Assembly: GCF_032854445.1 (NCBI RefSeq)
Contig: NC_088301.1
Location: forward strand, 5,318,044-5,382,043
Source: Liolophura sinensis
Taxonomy: Eukaryota; Mollusca; Polyplacophora; Chitonida; Chitonidae
DNA length: 64,000 nt
Direction: 5' to 3'
Below the pieces are notes generated by a model, which was not told where the DNA came from, did no database searches, and saw only the letters and a list, made by a program, of their open reading frames with translations. Shown here in pieces: positions 56,106 to 64,000 of the stretch. The position numbers and the translations under genes were made by a program. The stretch's first letter is position 1. Every line of letters begins with the position of its first letter.

Positions 56106-57385
56106 GAGCAAGGGGCAGAGGATTAGTTAGAAGATGCCACAGATGAAAATTTACAGTTACTGAAGTATACAGATGCAGGCAACTATACGGTCTAAAAAAA
56201 GAAAACAAAAAAAAAAACAAAAAAAAAAAAAAAAAAAAAACAGCCTGTACATCAATGAGCAACCCACAGGGGATCAGCACAGAGATTTACCAGGGATCGC
56301 CGATCCTCCCAAGTGGAGCCGATCTTGATTGACAGCGGACGGAGCTTGTGTATTCGACCCTGCGGGAGATTTGCTCGGTCTGGCGGGAGATTTGCCTCGA
56401 TCTGGCGGGAGTAATCTTCAGTATGTTATGCAGGAAGGATTTTGTGTTTTACTGAAGGGACTGTGACTCTGTGGGATAGAGAGCTACTTCTCTTGCACTA
56501 AAATACACATTAGGATAATGGGTAGGTAGAAATTCCAGCATATATATTTGTCGTAATATTTTAAATTGCTGAAGACTCTTCACAGTCTATAGCTGTGTTA
56601 ACAAGCCACTCAGAGTTATTCCCCCTGAAACTCTCTCCCATAAATGGTGTTGTTGATTCTGATGGAATTCTAGTATTTGATGATTTGACAGTATACATGT
56701 GAAAAAAATGCATTTCACTGTTTAGTGTTCGAACTGAAAAAACTAATCTTCGGATCTTTTCTTATGCTGTTCTTGCTGATTTACTGAAATAAACAGAACT
56801 AATTTAATGATTGGAGTATTGAGAGTAAATCCATATTTCTGGATATCCAAATACTTGAGGTAAATATTGGTCTCATACGCTACCAAAATATAAAACTTTT
56901 TATCTCGGAGTCGATAGAGATTAACTGGTGATAAACAGAAAGCAAAGCCTGTACACTTCATCTCTAAACATCATAAGACTGTTTTTTTTTTTAAATCAGC
57001 TACACTACATTTTATAATCGGAGACGGCTGTGAAAACTGAGGAGATAACTTTTAAGCCAGATCAAAGCCAGTGATAAAATGTACATGTGTTAATTTAATC
57101 GCACACTGTCCCATCATAAAAAAAAACTATTATAGCTCTGATATAATTGGTATAAAGATACTGCGACTCGACTGAACTAAAAATTTGCGCTTTTGATCGA
57201 GAGAGCATTTTTGGCCCGTTATTACTAAGAAACCATATGGTCATATAACTTTTATGGGCAAACCGACCAAATTTTATACTTCTGATTTGAAAACTTACAG
57301 AAATGTGCTGGGATTTTGAAATTTGCACTTTCTTATCGTACCTATCTGGTGCTGATTATCCGCTTTACCCACCAGGTCCTTTGTA

Positions 57386-57501
57386 TATTTTATTTATTCA
57401 TTTATTAATTTATTTGATTTGTGTTTTACGATGTACTCAAGATTATTTCACTTATACGACGGCGACTAGCATTATGGTGGGAGGAAACCGGACAGAGCCG
57501 G
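57386..57501 (-). mobile_element. SINE-A fragment
   Basis: Paralogue of 36625-36741. Confidence 0.7.
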
Positions 57502-57541
57502 GAAAGGGGGGTGGGGGGTGGCGTTGAGTATTCAGAAAATT

Positions 57542-57871
57542 TTAAAAATAGTTGTAAACTGAAGGAATGATTTCAGTTAAACTAATGTCATAAAGTGCCC
57601 AACATTTACGCTCTTGGCGTAAACATGGGCACATGCAACCCACAAAGAAAAGTTCATAGGACTTTGGCACGTGGATTTTCGGCTCTGAGTGAAAACTGTG
57701 CACTTTAAGTTTAAGAAAGGGTTGTATCACAAAAAATTTCGTATACACGCTGGAATTTGTACACTTGACACGAATGATCAGTGACAGCAGTGGCGACTGT
57801 CTCGCCTCCTGGCAAACCACCACATCTGGGGTTCCCTTTAACCGTTCGTGTAAATTCTTAACTAACAGCAC
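57542..57871 (-). CDS. Conserved 109-codon frame, NTR-like, second copy
   Basis: Same length as 36772-37101, with two amino-acid changes (N to K in IIRVNC, L to F in YELLFV). See that entry for the motif argument. Confidence 0.35.
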   Translation of the reverse strand: MLLVKNLHERLKGTPDVVVCQEARQSPLLSLIIRVKCTNSSVYTKFFVIQPFLKLKVHSFHSEPKIHVPKSYELFFVGCMCPCLRQERKCWALYDISLTEIIPSVYNYF

Positions 57872-58671
57872 AGTGGCTTAAGCATAATTAGATACAAACA
57901 ATACAATGAGGTAATTGTGGTTTTTAGAAATTATACATGTTGGTATTTATACGATATAATATGGGCCTATGTGCTAACTGGCAAATAGTCACACGTACCG
58001 CTGTCAATTTTCACAGGTTAGCATCAGGTGTGAATGGTTCAACGTAGCAGCATGATTTATAGAATTATTCGAATTTCTGATTAATAATTAACTGCTCTGG
58101 CCTGTTAGCAGAAATATATTTATTCATAAATGAATAAGACTATATGCAGACTATATGCAGACTATATACGTTGAAAATCAATCAGCTTTACAAAACCATA
58201 CAGTTTCCATTAACCTAAAGCTTTATAAACTGCCTTCTGACGGTACATAATTCCTATATAATCGATGCAGTAAAGGAATTATATCATTATTTACGGGACA
58301 TAATGGAGACCAGTGAATCCTCCGATGACACATATATCCTGAACCTATATATTCCGCTCACGTTGATCGTATAACAAAAGGGACTTCATTTATGAATGGC
58401 AATATTCCCAGAAAACCCCTGTATATAGTATATGTAAGTGAAACTTTGAACTCCAATCTTTACCATCAATAGTCACCGTTCAGAGTTTCTTAAGTTTTAC
58501 CAAACACAACAGCCATTGGTTACAGTTTTTTCGTCATAACGTGAAAGATGTATGGTGCAATATTATTTGTAAGTATATAAATCTACTTTCGCTTAACACG
58601 GCACTTTTGGGATGTATAACCATTTTTAGTTTCCATAAAAACACATACTTAATGTAAAAGTTGCAATACTT

Positions 58672-58930
58672 ATTTATCTATTTTTTTCTTTTTGTTTTGA
58701 TTGGTGTTTTACGCCGTACTCAATAACATAAGCATACACTTAAACCACGGCGGCCAGCATTATTGTGGGAAGACAATGGGCAGAACCCTGTGGGGAACCC
58801 AAGACATCCACAGGTTGCTGGCAGACCTTCCCATGTACGGTCGGAGAACTCACAACGACGGCATTGGTGGGAAGCTCCTGGGTCATTGCGCCGCGTTAGT
58901 GTTCTAACCCCTCGCCCATGGAGGCCCCAT
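58672..58930 (-). mobile_element. SINE-A, full length
   Basis: Paralogue of 37910-38159. Confidence 0.78.
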
Positions 58931-59044
58931 AATTGAGAGAGTTAATGTAAATTCACGGTAAGTTAAGTTCACGGTATGAACTGCATGTAACTGTCTCCGT
59001 ATTCCCCAGTACAGAACATACAGAACATATAGAAAATTGTTTTC

Positions 59045-59174
59045 AGAAACCAATTCAGTGCCAAGTGAGGCAGCAACAAGTATCATTTTTAAAGTTTTAA
59101 GCATGACCTTACCTGGGTTTGACCCCAGATCTTCCGATTTCGTGGCGGACGCTCAAACCAATAAACCACCAAAC
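59045..59174 (-). mobile_element. SINE-C head and proximal body
   Basis: Paralogue of 38270-38403. Confidence 0.6.
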
Positions 59175-59398
59175 AACCCATATGACAACCTAAAAGAGCA
59201 CAATACAACACTGTCCTTGACACTGCGCATGGTTGGAATATTACAACTCGCTAAACACAAATTCAATATCATAAAGGACACTCTTCCATACAATTGAAGT
59301 ATAACACCCTACATGACACTTCCCACAATTACCGTATAAGACATCCAACAACACTTACCCATTAACTTCATGCCACCTCACATAGATGTAGCGCTTCG

Positions 59399-59800
59399 CA
59401 CGGTTTGAGCAAACTCCATGCAGTGGGACAACTTACACTAGTGTCTCTGCAAATTGACTACATCGCTTTAATTTCCTAAAATCCACCACTAAATCTATAC
59501 TGCCGTGAGATCATATACTACAAGAGATAAAATAAAATTGATTTAGTAAGGTTATTATACTAAGTTGGTTAGCGCGCTAGTGCAGCGTAATGACCCAGTA
59601 GTCTCTTACCAATGCGGTCGCTGGGAGTTCAAGTCCAGCTCATGCTGGCTTGATCTCCGGCCGTACGTTGGAAGGTTTGCGGATGGTCGTGGGTTTCCCC
59701 AGGGCTGTGCCCGGTTTCCACCCACCATAATACTGGCCGCCGTTGTATAAGTGAAATATTCTTGAGCACGGCGTAAAACACCAATCAAATAAAAAAAAAA
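59399..59800 (+). repeat. Right direct repeat of the island (unit 4), with SINE-A
   Basis: The SINE-A part is 59564-59800. Confidence 0.75.
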
Positions 59801-60536
59801 TGCATGTATGTTATACTAAAACATGTGAACATCTTCAAATATAACAGTGTCACTAACAGAGTTTACAGTTAAGTGAGAGTAATTTAGGTACCTGATGTCG
59901 CCCTCCATCAAACATGTTGATCTCCGCCCAGTACCCAACATGCCATTGGTTTTAAATAATTCTGATGTCACCGCGGGAAATGGGTACTTGCCTTCGAAAC
60001 AGAATAATGGGCTTAAACATTATGGATTAGAAAAAGTGCTCGAATTTTATTTTCCTTGCAAGAATATGAACTTCCAAAATATTGCTGTTACGTGTCACTG
60101 ACCAGCGGCAATTTTGATAGCGAGTATGTCTGATTTTATTTAAATATTGTTGAATATAGGCGACAAGCCAAAAATAAGTAGACGATAGAAAGATCTATAA
60201 TGGCTTCACTGCCTCGTTGCAATGTTGAAATATGGAGCAAAGCAAGAGCAAGATAAGCAGATCCGTGGGTAGGGAAGTTGAGTAGATTATTGCTACACTC
60301 CTATTCACAATTGCCCCAAACATCAGGTAACTTTGTACTGTCAGCAGAGGCATGCACATATGAACTGAAGACCGTCAAGAGCATAAGAAAAGTCGGTTAA
60401 CTTATAATGAGACAACAAGGTGTATAAACGTTTATTTGTGTTGATGAAGGTAAATATGTTGAAGTATTCTTCGATTTTTTCATCTGGTATGTTATTGTAC
60501 ACATGCATCTCCGCTACACCATCTTAATGTAATACA

Positions 60537-60542
60537 TTTAAT
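60537..60542 (-). promoter_or_regulatory. Polyadenylation signal ATTAAA, gene 5
   Basis: Conserved hexamer about 80 nt past the stop codon, although flanking bases differ from the other copies. Confidence 0.5.
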
Positions 60543-60619
60543 TGCATCCGTGTAAATGCAAAACATTGAATATTTCAGAGATAATATCAGCTATTACATT
60601 ACCAAATCAACTGAAAAGA

Positions 60620-61113
60620 TTATTTTGTGCAAACGACACAGGTAATCTCATAACCGTCCACATATGGTGGACAAGGTAGTGAGCCACACGCCGCCTCCAC
60701 CACGTACAGGAGATTTCCTTCTAGGTTAACAGCGGTGGCGGGATGAGTATCTGGATCCTGGTCCACGCACACGTACTCAGACTTGTGGTGCGTGTGGTGT
60801 TGGGACATAAGAAACCCGAGGTACTCCACGGTCCATCCCGATGGACACTCGAGTCGGGCTGGGATCATCAGATGACTCAACCTTCCCGGAGTATAGCACA
60901 CAGCACACTGAGCCTCTCTGTCGTGAGGGACGACACCCCCCGAGTTTGTTGTGTAGAAGACATCATTGCCATAATTTATCTGAAACTCAGTTCCATACAG
61001 ATACGATTTGGATTGATGTGCAGGGTAGGTTTTGTTGAACTGGGGATCCAGTGGGAGACACAACTGGTTAGCTCCACTTCCTGTATGCTTGTAGTAAGAG
61101 CCAGCCATTATAC
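60620..61113 (-). CDS. Gene 5 exon 6, terminal C4-type domain
   Basis: 494 nt, open, with all family motifs. Confidence 0.9.
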
Positions 61114-63953
61114 CTAAAGATAAAGCACATTTGAAATTAATAGAAAAGATACAGCTACTTCCTGTAGTTTTGAGCCCGTAAACGATGTGCACAAACCTAT
61201 GTTCATAAGAATATCCAGTGGTGTCACACGCATGGACGCTTGACACCTCATCATTTGATGTGTAGGTACTACAAGCAGCTCAGTAGTACCACTACTGCAC
61301 TAGTTCACAAAAAAGCCGTTATTGTATAGTAATAGTGTTCTGGTACACTTCAGGACATAATGACTCCTCGTTGTGGTATAATTTGAAAATTGTTAAGTTC
61401 GACGTTAAACAATAAACAAGCCTACATATCTATAAACGTAGATACATACGTACATGCATACATGCGTACGTACCTACATACGTATATACCTACGTACATA
61501 CATACATTCATACCAATTCACCCACATACCTACGTACAAATATACGTACATAAGTATATACCTATATACATACATACATACATACATACATACATACATA
61601 CATACATGCGTACATACATAGGTATATACACACATACATACATACATACATACTTACATATATACATACATACAAATGTACACGCATACATACATCCGTA
61701 CATACGAAAACGCATACGTAGATAAATACATACGTACATACCTACAAACATACATACGTACATACCTGCCTACAGACATACACACATATCTATACACCTA
61801 CATACATACGTACAAATATACGTACATAAGTATATACCTATATACATACATACGTACATACGAGCATACATTCATGCGTATATATCTACACACCTACATA
61901 CCTACCTACCTACATACATGCGTGGATACCCGTATACCTAGCTACATATATACATACATACGTAAATACATAAATACCTACATAAATACATATGTACATA
62001 GATATGTACATATCTAAATACATACAAACGTAATGACATACGTTGTACCTCCATACGAACATAGATACATATATACATACCCTTATACCTACATACGTAC
62101 ATACCCACATACCTACATACGTACAAACATACATATGTACTTACCTACATTTATACGTAAGTACCAACATACCTGGATACAGACATACATATATACCTAC
62201 ATATCTACACACCTACATGCCTACCTACCTACCTACATACATAAATACATATGAGCTTATGAGTTTATTACAGGACAGCAGGGGATGTTCACTACCATCA
62301 GTCTATTGTACTTCAGTGGCTTATGTGCACAACCGTTGGTTATTACACCTTGTTAGTTTATGTGTACGTTTATTCGTCTTTTTCATTTCAGCAACTTGTT
62401 GCTGTCTCGCTTGTCGCTCAGTTCTGAGAAGTTAGAGCAAGGGGACATGACTGGTTAGCTTTGTTTCAATATAATGTGACTGGCAAGGGTGGGTTGTCAT
62501 GTTTGGTGTCTTTGGCGTGATAGAAACTGAGGAGTCGTATGTTTGTTTGGAGACACAGCCACCAAACAACAGCCACTGTTTTGTGTGCACGTGTTATATG
62601 GTGACGTAAGCACTTGGACAAACGCATTTGTTTGTGTACTTGTTATACCTTAAAGAGAGAACGACCACACTTGTGTGTGGTGAAGTCAACAGGAGAAGAA
62701 ATAACAATCTAAAATAGATTTGAAATTTTAACTTCAGTCTATGATCGCTTTGCAATCTAGGGGCCAGCACCTATATGATGACGTCAACAGGAGAGCACAC
62801 CACATTAGGGTGTTATTTAGGGTCTATGCTGACGTCAGTACAGGGACGACCATCAGCAAGAGTGAATGCCGAATGAAAAAGATGCTAGTCCGTCAATCCT
62901 TAGGTCACGTAAGCTGTTAGTTTAGTTCTAATCTCAGAAAATATCTAAAGGCTCTTGCTAATCGTAACTCTTGAAAATTGTTGTGCAACTTAGCTGCAAT
63001 ATGCTTATTTTTTACCTGAATATAATCTTTGCGAATGATCCGGACAGATATTTCTTCCCCAGCGGGTGTAGACCACTCCTCCTGAAAATCGGTAAAACAC
63101 ACTGGAATGACTAGCTAATACTAAAATCAACAGGTACTTTTAAGCACGGTGTGGCTATGTTTTGGCAAAGTGAAGCGTCACTTCTGATGTCTTTAGCATA
63201 ATGTTACAGTGAGACAGCATACATATGTCGACACTGTCCTTTTGGCAAAGTGAAGCGTCACTTCTGATGTCTTTAGCATAATGTTACAGTGAGACAGCAT
63301 ACATATGTCGACACTGTCCAGATCTGCTACCAGTACATCTCAGTCGTGATATATAATATAAGGGTATAAACGACGTTACACACAAAGTCAGGAAAAATTA
63401 TGGCAGGATTTTTACTTATTCGCTAGTTACAACAGGTCGCGTATTGATATATACTTGGTCATTTGGTTTACAAACCCCTATTTTATAGCAAGGATATTTA
63501 AATTTTATTGACTATCATAACCTGGCTTAACCATCAAGATCAGTATATAGCTACTAAATAAAAGATACAGAAAAACCAAATTGGACACGACCACGTCAAA
63601 TTGCTCAGTAGTGATAAAATGTATATGTTCTTATATTACAAAAGAAAAGCCAGCAGAATCATTTCAATTGCTGCTAAAAGAATTGGTCATTCATTGCCCC
63701 TTTACTATAAATGTCAAAATCCTGTTTTAAAATAACGATATGAACACTATATTCATGTCTTCCCGTTTTCTCATATTTTTACATATTATGCTTTCTTACC
63801 ATGACTTATGGAGTTTGTGTCCTCCTCTGTTCTCATTGTACCGTCTCCGGTGTTCACACCAGAACGGCCGATGTTGGCAGAAGCCAATCGCTCTACGAGA
63901 GTCTGGAAAATCTTGTCCAATTGATTGTCCAGATTTATCAAACTCTGAGGTCC
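60620..63953 (-). CDS. Gene 5: short-chain collagen C4-like protein, 5' end outside window
   Basis: Exons 4 (63800-63953), 5 (63016-63081) and 6 (60620-61113) are intact and in phase; exons 1-3 should lie to the right of position 64000. The visible part covers the coiled coil and the whole cysteine-rich domain, with all ten conserved cysteines and a TAA at 60620-60622. Residues after TTNSG read GGVVPHDREAQC, close to the deduced unshifted gene 3 sequence, so genes 3 and 5 share an exon 6 type that differs from genes 2 and 4 (GGVLPHNREAQC). Intron 5 holds a TACA array; intron 4 has a private 80-bp duplication. Confidence 0.85.
61424..62253 (+). repeat. TACA microsatellite in intron 5 of gene 5
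   Basis: Shortest pure CATA stretch of the three paralogous blocks (61568-61608). Confidence 0.92.
62262..62535 (+). mobile_element. 38-bp monomers plus SINE-C-like body
   Basis: Paralogue of 19280-19560 and 41815-42095. Confidence 0.5.
63016..63081 (-). CDS. Gene 5 exon 5
   Basis: 66 nt, YTRWGR motif, donor TTCAG|GTAAAA. Confidence 0.82.
63160..63319 (+). repeat. 80-bp tandem duplication in intron 4 of gene 5
   Basis: TTTTGGCAAAGTGAAGCGTC ... CGACACTGTCC occurs twice in a row here and once in gene 4 (42759-42838). Confidence 0.85.
63800..63953 (-). CDS. Gene 5 exon 4, coiled coil
   Basis: 154 nt, open, acceptor CCTAG. Confidence 0.82.
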
Positions 63954-64000
63954 CTAGGAGGGACAAACAATTACACGTACATGTAAATTGTCGTGATTTG

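Larger units (their letters stand above)
48796..59398. other. About 10.6-kb island between direct repeats, unit 4
   Basis: Second copy of 29911-38605, longer mainly because of the 94-bp minisatellite and extra 44-bp units. It carries the same orphan exon, inverted-repeat block, SINE fragments and NTR-like frame. Confidence 0.65.

Overview
The window is eukaryotic and non-coding rich. It has spliced genes with canonical GT-AG introns, tRNA-derived SINEs, a LINE fragment with an RNase H domain, and long tetranucleotide microsatellites. The gene family and the repeat families point to a mollusc. I cannot name the species; no bacterial or viral gene organisation is present.

The core of the window is a tandem array of five copies of one minus-strand gene, two of them cut by the window edges. 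I reconstructed six coding exons by joining frames across splice sites: (1) a signal-peptide exon of 45 nt; (2) a polar linker of 70 nt; (3) a collagen Gly-X-Y exon of 119 nt, opened by a Cys-Cys pair; (4) a short coiled-coil exon of 154 nt; (5) a 66-nt exon with the motif YTRWGR..CP; and (6) a 494-nt terminal exon carrying a ten-cysteine globular domain. The intact product is 315 aa and is recognisable as a short-chain collagen C4-like (spongin-type) secreted protein. Gene 4 (46416 down to 40138) is complete and open. Gene 5 is open in the three exons visible. Genes 1, 2 and 3 carry single-base indels, mostly in C/G runs, which could be real pseudogenisation or residual assembly error.

Layout from left to right: gene 1 exons 4 to 1 (41-3527); intergenic; gene 2 (7028-13908); intergenic; gene 3 (17455-27130), whose 5.3-kb intron 5 is a chimera of two intron types and holds most of the microsatellite DNA and the LINE fragment; a 13-kb spacer with an about 9-kb 'island' between 0.4-kb direct repeats; gene 4 (40138-46416); the same spacer again, with the island enlarged by a 19-copy 94-bp minisatellite; and gene 5 exons 6 to 4 (60620-63953). 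Repeat offsets are about 10.4-13.2 kb for genes 1 to 2 to 3 and about 19.3-20.5 kb for genes 3 to 4 to 5.

The island is not simply filler. Each copy holds a diverged promoter plus an orphan signal-peptide exon with a good splice donor, homologous to exon 1 of the array genes. Each copy also holds a conserved 109-codon minus-strand frame resembling a netrin-like (NTR) module, whose differences between copies are mostly synonymous. Around these lie three tRNA-headed SINE families (called A, B and C here), an older dispersed repeat (D), 38-bp and 44-bp tandem repeats, and retroelement 3' ends (GACGTTAAA) from which tetranucleotide arrays run. All coordinates and frames were worked out by hand; family names rest on recognition, not on searches.
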